13,813 nt of DNA. Origin: an uncultured Verrucomicrobiota bacterium. Its GTDB lineage: Bacteria; Verrucomicrobiota; Verrucomicrobiae; Opitutales; Opitutaceae. This document shows, piece by piece, positions 1-8,281 of the stretch. Below the pieces are notes generated by a model, which was not told the DNA's origin, did no database searches, and saw nothing but the letters and a program-made list of their open reading frames with translations. The DNA lies in assembly GCA_946482165.1 (NCBI GenBank), contig CAMLQS010000112.1, forward strand, positions 1-13,813, read 5' to 3'. The translations under genes were made by a program, and so were the position numbers. Position 1 is the first letter of the stretch. Each line of letters opens with the position of its first letter.

Positions 1-26
1 CGGCCTCCCCCCAAGAAATCCGCCGC

Positions 27-36
27 TCTCTTCCCC
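27..36 (+). promoter_or_regulatory. Pyrimidine-rich leader directly before the first gene, no Shine-Dalgarno
   Basis: The ten bases before the ATG at 37 read TCTCTTCCCC. There is no GGAGG-like element at the usual 5-10 base distance; the only purine run, AAGAAA at 13-18, is too far upstream. A closely similar tract, TCTCTTTTCCCC, sits immediately before the ATG of the third GH43 gene (8270-8281). A pyrimidine-rich, SD-less start could use ribosomal protein S1-type recruitment, but that is inference. The 36 bases upstream of the gene are too short to judge a promoter. Confidence 0.35.
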
Positions 37-1398
37 ATGATCCGCTCCCGCCCTCCGCTCCTCGCCCTCGCCTTGCTGGCCCTCTCCGCGCCTCCGCTCC
101 TCGCCGACTACCCGATCGTCTCGCATCGTTATCTCGCCGATCCGACCACGCTCGTCACCCGGGATCGCGTCTATGTGTATTGCTCCGACGACGACGAGAG
201 TCCCGTCGAGGGCGGCTACAATATTCCCGACGTTGTCTGCGTCTCCACCTCGGACATGAAAAACTGGACCGACCACGGCTCCGTTTTCCGCGCCGAGACC
301 GACACGACCTGGGCGAAAAAAACCTGGGCTCCCGGCGCCATCGAGCGCGACGGCAAATTCTACCTCTACTTCGGAAACGGCGGCGCCAACATCGGCGTCG
401 TCGTCGCCGACAGCCCGACCGGCCCCTTCAAGGATCCTCTCGGCAAGGCGCTCATCGACCACGGCACCCCGGGCGTGCAACCGGCCAAAAACATGTGGCT
501 CTTCGACCCCGGCGCTTTCATCGACGACGACGGGCAGGCCTACCTCTACTTCGGCGGAAACGGCGACGACAACGTCCGCGTCGCCAAGCTGAAATCCGAC
601 ATGATCAGCCTCGACGGCGAGGTCGTCAAAATGCACGCCCCGAACTTCTTCGAGGCCGCCTTCGTCCACAAGCGCGGCGGCGTATACTACTTCGCCTACT
701 CCACCACCCCCCGCGCCGGCATGCGTTTCGACTACATGACCAGCGACAAACCCACCGAGGACTTCACTTACCGCGGCGTCGTCTCGGATCAGCCTCCGAT
801 CAACAACAACAATCACCACGCCGCCCAGTTCGAGTTCAAGGGCGGATGGTATCACATCTACCACAATCGCGTCGTCGCCAAAGAAGCCGGCATCCCCGCG
901 GGTTTCCGCCGCAACCTCGCCGTCGAGAAATTCGATTACGATGCGGACGGCTCCATCCGCAAGGTGGCATTCACCACCGACGGCGTCGCGCAGCTTGGGC
1001 ACGTCGATCCCTTCTCCGTCGTCCAAGCCGAAACCTTCGCCGCCCAGCACGGCGTCGAGACCGAGCCCTGCGCCGGGGGCGGCATGAACCTCGCGGACCT
1101 TCATGACGGCGACTGGGTGCGCATCCGCGGCGTGAACTTCGGCGCAGCCGGCGCGAAGAAATTCCACGCCCGCGTCGCCTCCGCCGAGGACAACAGCGGC
1201 TCCATCGAGATTCGGATCGGCGCGCCCGACGGACAAAGCGCCGGCGCCTGCCGGATCAAAACCACCGGCGGCGCCCAACGATGGGCAACTGTTTCCTGCG
1301 CGGTCGAGGGCCTCGCCGGCGTGCAGGACCTCTACCTGCGATTCACCGGGGAGAAGGGCAAAACGCTCTTCAACCTCGATCAGTGGCGCTTCGAGTAG
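37..1398 (+). CDS. Secreted GH43 glycosidase with C-terminal CBM6-type module (probable arabinofuranosidase/xylosidase)
   Basis: This 453-residue protein probably removes arabinofuranosyl or xylosyl units from xylan. Residues 1-23 form a signal peptide ending near LLA-DYP. A five-bladed GH43 domain spans about 25-320. The three expected acidic residues are visible: a general base D35 in RYLADP, a pKa modulator D157 in LFDPGAFIDDDG, and a general acid E206 in FFEAAFVHK. The NNNNHHAAQF stretch near 257-265 matches the conserved active-site histidine region. Residues about 327-453 look like a CBM6-type beta-sandwich, starting VVQAETFAAQ and containing DLHDGDWVRI, which would tether the enzyme to xylan. 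The overall build resembles arabinoxylan arabinofuranohydrolases, but the exact subfamily and specificity cannot be fixed by eye. It is the first complete gene of the run, with the esterase gene 37 bases downstream. Confidence 0.92.
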   Translation: MIRSRPPLLALALLALSAPPLLADYPIVSHRYLADPTTLVTRDRVYVYCSDDDESPVEGGYNIPDVVCVSTSDMKNWTDHGSVFRAETDTTWAKKTWAPGAIERDGKFYLYFGNGGANIGVVVADSPTGPFKDPLGKALIDHGTPGVQPAKNMWLFDPGAFIDDDGQAYLYFGGNGDDNVRVAKLKSDMISLDGEVVKMHAPNFFEAAFVHKRGGVYYFAYSTTPRAGMRFDYMTSDKPTEDFTYRGVVSDQPPINNNNHHAAQFEFKGGWYHIYHNRVVAKEAGIPAGFRRNLAVEKFDYDADGSIRKVAFTTDGVAQLGHVDPFSVVQAETFAAQHGVETEPCAGGGMNLADLHDGDWVRIRGVNFGAAGAKKFHARVASAEDNSGSIEIRIGAPDGQSAGACRIKTTGGAQRWATVSCAVEGLAGVQDLYLRFTGEKGKTLFNLDQWRFE

Positions 1399-1435
1399 GA
1401 CCCCTTTCAACTCGCGCCATCCACCCCGCCCCGCC

Positions 1436-3478
1436 ATGCCGACCCGCTTCACCTCGCTCCCGGTCGCCTCGCGTTTCCGCCCGCGGCTTGATCGTCTTGG
1501 TCGCCTCGCCTTTGTCCTCCTCGCCACCGGCCCCGCCCTCGCGCTTCAGGCCGCCGCCGAACTCCCTCTGCTGAGTCCGATCTTCGGCGACCACATGGTC
1601 CTGCAGCGCGGAAAACCAAACCGCATGTGGGGCTGGACGACCCCGGGGGCCGAGGTCCGCCTCCGCCTCGTCGAGCAGGAAGCCCGCGCCACCGCCGACG
1701 CGGACGGAAAATGGACGGCGACGTTCCAGCCGCCTCCCGTTGGCGGCCCCTATGAGCTGATCGTCGACGGCCCTGGCGAAAACGACCGGATTCTGCGCGA
1801 CCTTCTGGTGGGCGACGTTTGGCTCTGCGGAGGCCAGTCCAACATGGAAATGAAGCTCGCCCAAACCAGCGACGCCTCCGCATCCATCGCCTCCGCGGAC
1901 CGGCCTCGCATACGCCTTTTCCCGGTGCGCAACCAGACCGCCTATGCGCCCGCCTCGGTCGTGCAGGGCGAATGGCTGGTCTGCACCCCCGAGACCGTCG
2001 CCGGCGGCGCCCATGGCGGATTCTCCGCGGTCGGCTACCATTTTGGCCGGCGGCTCCAGGAGGAACTCGACGTGCCCATCGGCCTCATCCAGAGCTGCGT
2101 CGGCGGCACCCCCGCCGAATCGTGGACCAGCCCCGCCGCGCTGCGCGAGCTGGGCGACTTCGATTTTCAACTCGACGAAATCGGGCGGCTGCACTCCCGC
2201 GGCGGCCCCCGATACGGCAACTTCATCGCCCACTGGTATGACGAATACGACCTCGGCCAGCGCGGCGGCGGCGCGTCCGAAACCGCGGCTTGGTATTCAC
2301 CGGAGCACGACGACCGGGATTGGCGCCGGATCGGGCTGGCCGAGGGATTCGCCACGCTCGGCGTGGCCGACACCCCCGCGTTGGTGTATTTCCGTCGAAC
2401 GATCACCCTGCCTGATCCGCTTCCTCCCGGACCCGCGCGCATCCAGCTCGGCGCGGTCGAACGCATGGACACCGTCTGGGTCAATGGGCGTTGGGTGGGC
2501 GCCAGCGCCTGGGTGGAGAATCCTCGCGACTACGTCGTGCCGCCCGACGCCCTTCGTCCCGGCGAAAACGTCATCGCGATCCGCGTGATGAAGACCCGCC
2601 CGGACGGTGGCTTCCGCTCCCCGCCCGAACAAGTCAAACTCGTGCTCGGCGACGGTCGCGATATCCCGCTCGCCGGCGAATGGCGCGGGCGCGTCAGCGT
2701 GGACGCCCGTCCGCCGCACCCGCTGCCCGCCGGTTACGAAAACTGGCCGGTCATGCCCGCCGTGCTGCATCACGGCATGATCGCGCCCCTTCAACCGCTC
2801 GCGCTCTCCGGCGCCATCTGGTATCAGGGCGAGGCAAACGTCGGCCGCTCCTCGCAATACCGCCGCCTCCTGCCGGCCATGATCGCCGACTGGCGCCGAG
2901 GCTTCGATCAGGGCGACTTCCCGTTCTATCTCGTCAGCCTCGCCGCGTTCCAGGCCCGGAAAAATCAGCCCGGCGACGATGCCTGGGCCGAACTGCGCGA
3001 AACCCAGGCCGAGGTCGCCGGCACCGTCCCGCGCTCCGGCCTCGCGCTCGCCATCGACAAGGGCGAGGCCGACGACATCCATCCTCGCGACAAGCGTCCG
3101 ATCGGCGAGCGTCTCGCTCTCCTCGCCCTCGCCGGCCACTACGGGAAAAACATCGCCGCCTCCGGCCCGGTTTTCCACTCCGCCGAACCCGTCGCCGACG
3201 GCTCCGCCCTGCGCCTGAGCTTCGACCACGTCGAGAGCGGGCTCGTCGTCTCGGATGGCGAGACGCTCGGCGAGTTCTCGGTTCGCGGCGAGACCGGCCC
3301 CTGGGTTTGGGCTGCGGCGCGAATCGAAGGTGACACCGTGGTTGTCTCTTCGCCCGAAATTCCGCGCCCCCTCCACGCACGCTACGCCTGGCAGTCCAAT
3401 CCCCGCGCCACGCTCTACAACTCGGCCGGGCTTCCGGCCGTCCCGTTCCGCACCGACACCGCGGGCGTAACGCCCTGA
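1436..3478 (+). CDS. Secreted SGNH-type carbohydrate O-acetylesterase (sialate O-acetylesterase/CE20-like)
   Basis: This 680-residue protein probably removes acetyl groups from xylan or its side chains. A signal peptide occupies roughly residues 18-41 (hydrophobic core LAFVLLATGPALAL). The mature part opens with LLSPIFGDHMVLQRGK and a small beta domain, the usual N-terminus of this family. The catalytic serine is S135 in GGQSNMEMK. Other family blocks are CVGGTPAESW (221-230), IWYQGEANVG (461-470) and DDIHPRDKRPIGERL (546-560), where H549 is the catalytic histidine with D546 or D547 beside it. Residues about 270-425 interrupt the hydrolase fold with a jelly-roll, galactose-binding-like segment (RIQLGAVERMDTVWVNGRWVG region, 335-355). 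That split layout is known from CE20-type acetyl xylan esterases. The neighbouring GH115 gene, 26 bases away, supports a role on acetylated glucuronoxylan rather than sialic acid. Confidence 0.9.
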   Translation: MPTRFTSLPVASRFRPRLDRLGRLAFVLLATGPALALQAAAELPLLSPIFGDHMVLQRGKPNRMWGWTTPGAEVRLRLVEQEARATADADGKWTATFQPPPVGGPYELIVDGPGENDRILRDLLVGDVWLCGGQSNMEMKLAQTSDASASIASADRPRIRLFPVRNQTAYAPASVVQGEWLVCTPETVAGGAHGGFSAVGYHFGRRLQEELDVPIGLIQSCVGGTPAESWTSPAALRELGDFDFQLDEIGRLHSRGGPRYGNFIAHWYDEYDLGQRGGGASETAAWYSPEHDDRDWRRIGLAEGFATLGVADTPALVYFRRTITLPDPLPPGPARIQLGAVERMDTVWVNGRWVGASAWVENPRDYVVPPDALRPGENVIAIRVMKTRPDGGFRSPPEQVKLVLGDGRDIPLAGEWRGRVSVDARPPHPLPAGYENWPVMPAVLHHGMIAPLQPLALSGAIWYQGEANVGRSSQYRRLLPAMIADWRRGFDQGDFPFYLVSLAAFQARKNQPGDDAWAELRETQAEVAGTVPRSGLALAIDKGEADDIHPRDKRPIGERLALLALAGHYGKNIAASGPVFHSAEPVADGSALRLSFDHVESGLVVSDGETLGEFSVRGETGPWVWAAARIEGDTVVVSSPEIPRPLHARYAWQSNPRATLYNSAGLPAVPFRTDTAGVTP

Positions 3479-3504
3479 TCCCCGTCCTCGGCCCTCCCCA
3501 ACCG

Positions 3505-6489
3505 ATGTTCCCGTTGCTCACGACCACATGCCCGTCGGTCCCTAGTTCGGGCACCGCGTCGCTTTTCGCCAAATGCGCGCTTCTCGTTCTCGCGGGCCTG
3601 CTCTTCTGCCCGCCGCCCGCCCGCGCCGCCGCTAACGCGACGCCGGCCATGGACCTGGTGACAGGCAGCGCCACCCAGGACTCTTTCACCCTCGTCGGCC
3701 CGGAGGGAACAACCGCGTCCCTTCGCCACGACGCCAACGAACACGCCGGGGTCGTTCGTGCCATCGCCGACCTTCGCGCCGATATCCAGCGGGTGACCGG
3801 ACGGACTCCCGCGCTCGGCTCCGACTCCACACCGCTGCCCTCCGGCCCGGTCGTCCTCATCGGCACCGTCGGCCAAAGCGCCGTGATCGACGAACTCATC
3901 CGCTCCGGCCGGATCGCCTCCGACCCGATCGTTGGCAAATGGGAGAGCCACGTCATCGCCACCGTGGAGCGGCCCCTGCCAGGCCTTGATCGCGCTCTCG
4001 TCATCGCCGGCAGCGACAAACGCGGAACCATCTACGGCATCTACGAGCTCTCACGGCAGATTGGCGTTTCACCGTGGCATTTCTGGGCCGACGTGCCGCC
4101 TCCCGCTCGCGGGGAGCTTCATGTGAAGTCCGGCGCCTTCGCCTCCGGCGAGCCCAAGGTGAAATACCGCGGCATCTTCATCAACGACGAGGCTCCCGCC
4201 CTCCGCCGGTGGGCCGAGCGGCACTACGGCGGTTTCAACCAAGCCTTCTACGCCCGCGTCTTCGAACTCATCCTGCGCTGCAAGGGCAACTACCTCTGGC
4301 CGGCCATGTGGCTGCCCGTCGCCTTCAACGACGACGACCCTGGAAACCCGCGCCTCGCCGACGAATACGGCGTGGTCATGGGCACGAGCCACCACGAACC
4401 GATGATGCGCGCGCACCACGAGTGGGAACGCTTCGGCGGCGGCGCCTGGAACTATGAGACCAACGGCGAGAAGCTCCGCGAATTCTGGCGCGGCGGCATC
4501 AAACGCAAAGGCGGGTTCGAGAGCATCGTCACCGTGGGCATGCGCGGAGACGGCGACGAGGCCATGGCCGAACACACCGCCGTCCCCCTGCTCAAAAAAA
4601 TCATCGCCGACCAACGCGCCATCCTGACGGAAGTCGCCCGCAAACCCGCCGCCGAAATCCCCCAGGTCTGGGCGCTCTACAAGGAGGTGCAGGACTACTA
4701 CGACAAGGGCATGCGCGTGGACGACGACATCATCGTCCTATTCAGCGACGACAACTGGGGCAACATACGCTTCCTGCCCCGGCCCGAGGAGCCGGGCCGC
4801 GCCGGCGGCTACGGCATGTATTACCATGTGGACTACGTGGGCGGCCCCGTCTCCTACCGCTGGCTCAACGTGACCCAGATTGAGCGCATCTGGGAGCAGA
4901 TGACCCTCACTTACGAGGCCGGCGTCCGCGACCTCTGGATCGTCAACGTCGGCGACATAAAGCCCATGGAGTTGCCCATGAGCTTCTTCCTCGACCTCGC
5001 CTGGGACCCCGAGGCGATCTCCGCGGACGGCCTGCCCGACTACTACCTGCGTTGGGCCGCACAGCAGTTCGGCCATGAACACGCCCAGGCAATCGCCGAG
5101 ATGCTGGCGCTCTACACCAAATACAACGCTCGTCGCACCCCGGAGATGCTAGCGCCCGGCACCTACAGCGTCGCCAACTACCGGGAGGCCGACCGCGTGC
5201 TGGAGGACTACAAGCGCCTGGCTGCCTCGGCGCGCGAACTGCACGCCCGCCTGCCCGCCGCGCAACGGCCCGCGTTCTTCCAGCTCGTCCTCTTCCCCAT
5301 AGAGGCCTGCGCCAACCTCAACGAGATGTATGTCGCCGCCGGCAAGAACGCGTTCTACGCCGAGCGCGGCGCCGCCTCGGCCAACTACTACGCCGACAAG
5401 GTCCGGGAGCTCTTCGACCGCGACGCCGAGCTCACCCGTCAGTTCCACGAGGACCTCCTCGGAGGGAAATGGAACCACATGATGTCGCAGACCCACATCG
5501 GCTACACCTCTTGGGCGCACCCGCCGCTCAACCGCATGCCCGCCGTCGCCTACGTCCAACCGGTGGAGCGCGCCGAGCTCGGCTTCTTTGTCGAGCACGG
5601 CGGCCAGCCCCGCTGGGGCTGGCTGGATGTCGAGGCCGACTGGAGCTTCACCCACGACCTGCCGACAGCAGATCGTATAAACGACCAGCGTCACTACGTG
5701 GAGATCGTCAACCGCGGCCGCGAACCCCTTACCTACACCATCGCCCCGCGCGAGAGCTGGATAAGCCTCTCCCGCCCGGGCGGCACAATCGCCTACGACG
5801 AAAAAGTTTTCGTCCGCATCGACTGGGAAAAGGCCCCGCGTGGCCGCGCCATCGGCACGCTCGTCATCTCCGGCGCGGGCAAAAGCCACACCGTCCACGT
5901 GCCCATTCGGAACGAGTCGCCCGCCGTCGCCGGCTTCGTGGAAAACAACGGTGTGGTCGCCATCGAGGCCGACGCTTTCAACCGGGCGACCGACACCGCC
6001 GACGCGCGCTGGATAACCGTGCCCAATCTCGGACGCACCGCTTCCGGCGTCACCATCGCCCCGTCCACCGCCGCCTCGCGGGCTCCGGGCGACGGGTCGC
6101 CACATCTCGAATACACCTTCACCTTGCTCGACGGCGCCGCCGTCGAAGTCGAAACCCATGTCTCGCCCACCCAAAATTTCCGCCCGGGCGACGGCATCAA
6201 ATTCGCCCTCGCCATCGACGGCGAGACGCCCCGGATCATCAACATCAATGAAGGCGAGACCGTCCCGGACTGGAAATACCCCTCGTGGTGGACCCAATCC
6301 GTCGGGGACCACGTCAAGCTGGGGCGCAGCGCGCACGGGAACCTCGCCCCGGGCCCTCACACGCTCCGGGTCTGGATGGTCGACTCCGGGCCGGTGATCC
6401 AGCGTTTCGTCATCAACGCCGGCGGCCTTCGCCCCTCCTACCTCGGCCCGCCCCCCAGCCTGCGCGCCCCGGCATCCAAGGCCGACTAG
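3505..6489 (+). CDS. Secreted GH115 alpha-glucuronidase (complete)
   Basis: This 994-residue enzyme is expected to release glucuronic or 4-O-methylglucuronic acid from xylan, including internal substitutions. A hydrophobic signal segment at about 24-42 (ALLVLAGLLFC, then PARA-AAN) follows an unusually long 21-residue n-region; the ATG at 3505 is the only upstream in-frame ATG that keeps it. The N-terminal domain (about 60-215) ends in AGSDKRGTIYGIYELS and VSPWHFWADVP. The catalytic barrel begins with KYRGIFINDEAPAL (220-233) and contains KGNYLWPAMWLPVAF, GTSHHEPMMRAHHEW (293 on), VTVGMRGDGDEAM (342 on) and FSDDNWGN (413-420), all typical GH115 blocks rich in conserved acids and histidines. 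Middle helical and beta regions follow. A C-terminal GH115-type beta-sandwich starts near 810 (FVENNGVVAIEADAF). The length is normal for the family. A paralog begins at 13240. Confidence 0.96.
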   Translation: MFPLLTTTCPSVPSSGTASLFAKCALLVLAGLLFCPPPARAAANATPAMDLVTGSATQDSFTLVGPEGTTASLRHDANEHAGVVRAIADLRADIQRVTGRTPALGSDSTPLPSGPVVLIGTVGQSAVIDELIRSGRIASDPIVGKWESHVIATVERPLPGLDRALVIAGSDKRGTIYGIYELSRQIGVSPWHFWADVPPPARGELHVKSGAFASGEPKVKYRGIFINDEAPALRRWAERHYGGFNQAFYARVFELILRCKGNYLWPAMWLPVAFNDDDPGNPRLADEYGVVMGTSHHEPMMRAHHEWERFGGGAWNYETNGEKLREFWRGGIKRKGGFESIVTVGMRGDGDEAMAEHTAVPLLKKIIADQRAILTEVARKPAAEIPQVWALYKEVQDYYDKGMRVDDDIIVLFSDDNWGNIRFLPRPEEPGRAGGYGMYYHVDYVGGPVSYRWLNVTQIERIWEQMTLTYEAGVRDLWIVNVGDIKPMELPMSFFLDLAWDPEAISADGLPDYYLRWAAQQFGHEHAQAIAEMLALYTKYNARRTPEMLAPGTYSVANYREADRVLEDYKRLAASARELHARLPAAQRPAFFQLVLFPIEACANLNEMYVAAGKNAFYAERGAASANYYADKVRELFDRDAELTRQFHEDLLGGKWNHMMSQTHIGYTSWAHPPLNRMPAVAYVQPVERAELGFFVEHGGQPRWGWLDVEADWSFTHDLPTADRINDQRHYVEIVNRGREPLTYTIAPRESWISLSRPGGTIAYDEKVFVRIDWEKAPRGRAIGTLVISGAGKSHTVHVPIRNESPAVAGFVENNGVVAIEADAFNRATDTADARWITVPNLGRTASGVTIAPSTAASRAPGDGSPHLEYTFTLLDGAAVEVETHVSPTQNFRPGDGIKFALAIDGETPRIININEGETVPDWKYPSWWTQSVGDHVKLGRSAHGNLAPGPHTLRVWMVDSGPVIQRFVINAGGLRPSYLGPPPSLRAPASKAD

Positions 6490-6524
6490 AACGCCGGCCC
6501 TCGGCACGCTTCCCTCTGCGCGCC

Positions 6525-8240
6525 ATGCCCTCTCCACCCCTCGCGCCCCTCCTTCCTCCAATGCACCCCGCCTCCGGCCCTGCCCGCCGCCTCCGCTTGC
6601 TCGCGCTCGCCTTCGCCCTTGGCGGAACCGCGCTCCGTTCCCCTGCCGCTACGGCCGCCTCCTCCGCCCCCGCACCCGAGTTCGCCCGCAATCCCCTCAT
6701 CTGGGCCGACGTCCCGGACATGGCCGTCATCCGAGCCGGGGAGAACTACTACATGAGCAGCACGACCATGCATATGAGTCCGGGCCTGCCGCTCATGAAG
6801 TCGCCCGACCTGGTCAATTGGAGCCTTGTCGGCTACGCCTGCCAAACCCTCGCGGACAACGAGGCGCTCCGCTTGGAAAACGGGAAGAACGCCTACGGCC
6901 GCGGCTCCTGGGCCAGCAGTCTCCGGCACCACGACGGCATGTTCTACGCGAGCACCTTCTCCGCCACCAGCGGCCGCACCCATGTTTACCGCACGCGCGA
7001 CGTCGAGAAGGGCCCGTGGAAAGAGAACTCCTTCTCGCCCGCGCTCCACGATCACAGCCTGTTCTTCGACGACGACGGACGCGTTTACATGCTCCACGGC
7101 GGCGGCCGCCTTACCTTGATTGAACTCCAGCCGGATCTCTCCGGCATCAAGCCCGACGGCGTGAACCAAGTCGTGGTCGATAACGTCAACGCCGTCTTCG
7201 GCGAGGACCAGGGCGGCCTCAAGGGCGAAGGCTCGCAGTTGTTCAAGGTCAAGGGCCGCTATTATCTCTTCAACATCGCCTCGCCCAAAAGCCGCTGGTC
7301 TCGCACCGTCATCGTCCATCGTGCCGACAAGATCACCGGCCCCTACGAAGGCCGCGTCGCTCTCGAGGATCGCGGCATCGCACAAGGCGGCCTCATCGAC
7401 GCTCCCGACGGCAAATGGTATGCCTACCTGTTCAAGGACAACGGCGCCGTCGGTCGCATCCCCCATCTGGTGCCGGTCCATTGGGAAGACGGCTGGCCCG
7501 TCCTCGGCGAAAACGGCAAGGTGCCGATGACGCTCGACATCCCCGCCGGCAAACAAGGCGTCTCCGGCGTCTCGGGCATTGTTTGCTCCGACGAGTTCGG
7601 CCTGCCTGCGGGCGCGCTCCCTTCCGGTCGCTTGAGCAGCACTCAGCCCGCCGAGGAAACCGCCCGGGACGGCCTTCCTCTCGCGTGGCAATGGAACCAC
7701 AACCCCGACGCCCGCCATTGGTCGCTCACCGCGCGTCCGGGCCATCTGCGCCTCACCACCGGGCGCGTGGACCAAGGAATCCTCGAGGCCCGGAATACGC
7801 TCACTCAGCGCACGTTCGGCCCTCGCAGTGCCGCGACCACTCGCATCGACGTTTCCGCGCTCAAGGACGGTGACGTCGCCGGACTCGGGGTTCTTCAACG
7901 CCGTTACGGTTACGTCGGCGTCAAGCAGGAGAACGGCAAACGCCACGTCGTCATGGTCGCGACCGAGAACGACGCCGCCGTCGAGCTCGCCGCGGTTCCA
8001 TTGGACGCCAAAGTCATTCACCTTCGGGCCGACTGCGAGTTCGCGCCGAGCCCCGAGCTTGCGCGCTTCTCCTACAGCCTCGACGGCGACACCTGGACCG
8101 CGATCGGCCGCCCGTCCCCCATGGCCTACACCCTGCCCCATTTCATGGGCTACCGCTTCGCGCTCTTCTGCTACGCGACCCGCGAGCCCGGCGGCCACGC
8201 TGATTTCGACTATTACCGCATCGCGCCGACGGCCAACTGA
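6525..8240 (+). CDS. Secreted GH43 glycosidase, beta-xylosidase/arabinofuranosidase-like, with C-terminal beta-sandwich
   Basis: With a start at 6525 the protein has 571 residues. The signal peptide core is RLLALAFALGGTAL (about 24-37). An in-frame ATG at 6561 would give a shorter, more typical n-region and is a fair alternative; neither has a Shine-Dalgarno. The GH43 propeller spans about 55-345. NPLIWADVPDMAVIR supplies the general base D65, LHDHSLFFDDDG the pKa modulator D176, and GEGSQLFKVKGRYYLF the general acid E235. The STTMHMSPG segment (79-87) and the C-terminal beta-sandwich (about 390-571) recall the group that CAZy calls GH43 subfamily 12; this is recognition by eye. The residue after the base is Met instead of the usual Pro. 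The likely job is cleavage of xylose or arabinose from xylan fragments. The open frame extends back to 6285 inside the GH115 gene, but that part is low-complexity, Arg/Pro-rich and not credible as coding. Confidence 0.88.
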   Translation: MPSPPLAPLLPPMHPASGPARRLRLLALAFALGGTALRSPAATAASSAPAPEFARNPLIWADVPDMAVIRAGENYYMSSTTMHMSPGLPLMKSPDLVNWSLVGYACQTLADNEALRLENGKNAYGRGSWASSLRHHDGMFYASTFSATSGRTHVYRTRDVEKGPWKENSFSPALHDHSLFFDDDGRVYMLHGGGRLTLIELQPDLSGIKPDGVNQVVVDNVNAVFGEDQGGLKGEGSQLFKVKGRYYLFNIASPKSRWSRTVIVHRADKITGPYEGRVALEDRGIAQGGLIDAPDGKWYAYLFKDNGAVGRIPHLVPVHWEDGWPVLGENGKVPMTLDIPAGKQGVSGVSGIVCSDEFGLPAGALPSGRLSSTQPAEETARDGLPLAWQWNHNPDARHWSLTARPGHLRLTTGRVDQGILEARNTLTQRTFGPRSAATTRIDVSALKDGDVAGLGVLQRRYGYVGVKQENGKRHVVMVATENDAAVELAAVPLDAKVIHLRADCEFAPSPELARFSYSLDGDTWTAIGRPSPMAYTLPHFMGYRFALFCYATREPGGHADFDYYRIAPTAN

Positions 8241-8281
8241 CCGCGATTCCCGCCCCATCACCGCAGCCGTCTCTTTTCCCC
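8241..8281 (+). promoter_or_regulatory. Pyrimidine-rich SD-less leader of the third GH43 gene
   Basis: The 41-base gap contains about three quarters pyrimidines and ends in TCTCTTTTCCCC (8270-8281) directly against the ATG. No purine-rich Shine-Dalgarno is present. The tract nearly repeats the one before the first GH43 gene at 27-36. It may be a translation-initiation feature or simply a by-product of compositional bias. No terminator-like stem-loop is visible in the gap. Confidence 0.3.

Noticed and set aside
801..820. Short CAA/AAC-type repeat in the first gene.
   Set aside because: It encodes the Asn-rich NNNNHH segment next to a conserved GH43 histidine and is explained by coding.
3568..3609. 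Cysteines in the GH115 signal segment (FAKC and LLFC) as lipoboxes.
   Set aside because: The residues before each cysteine (Lys, Phe) do not fit a lipobox, and an AXA-type site (PARA-AA) follows.
6285..6524. N-terminal extension of the second GH43 frame upstream into the GH115 gene.
   Set aside because: The extension is Arg/Pro-rich, overlaps solid GH115 coding sequence in another frame, and would bury the signal peptide inside the protein.
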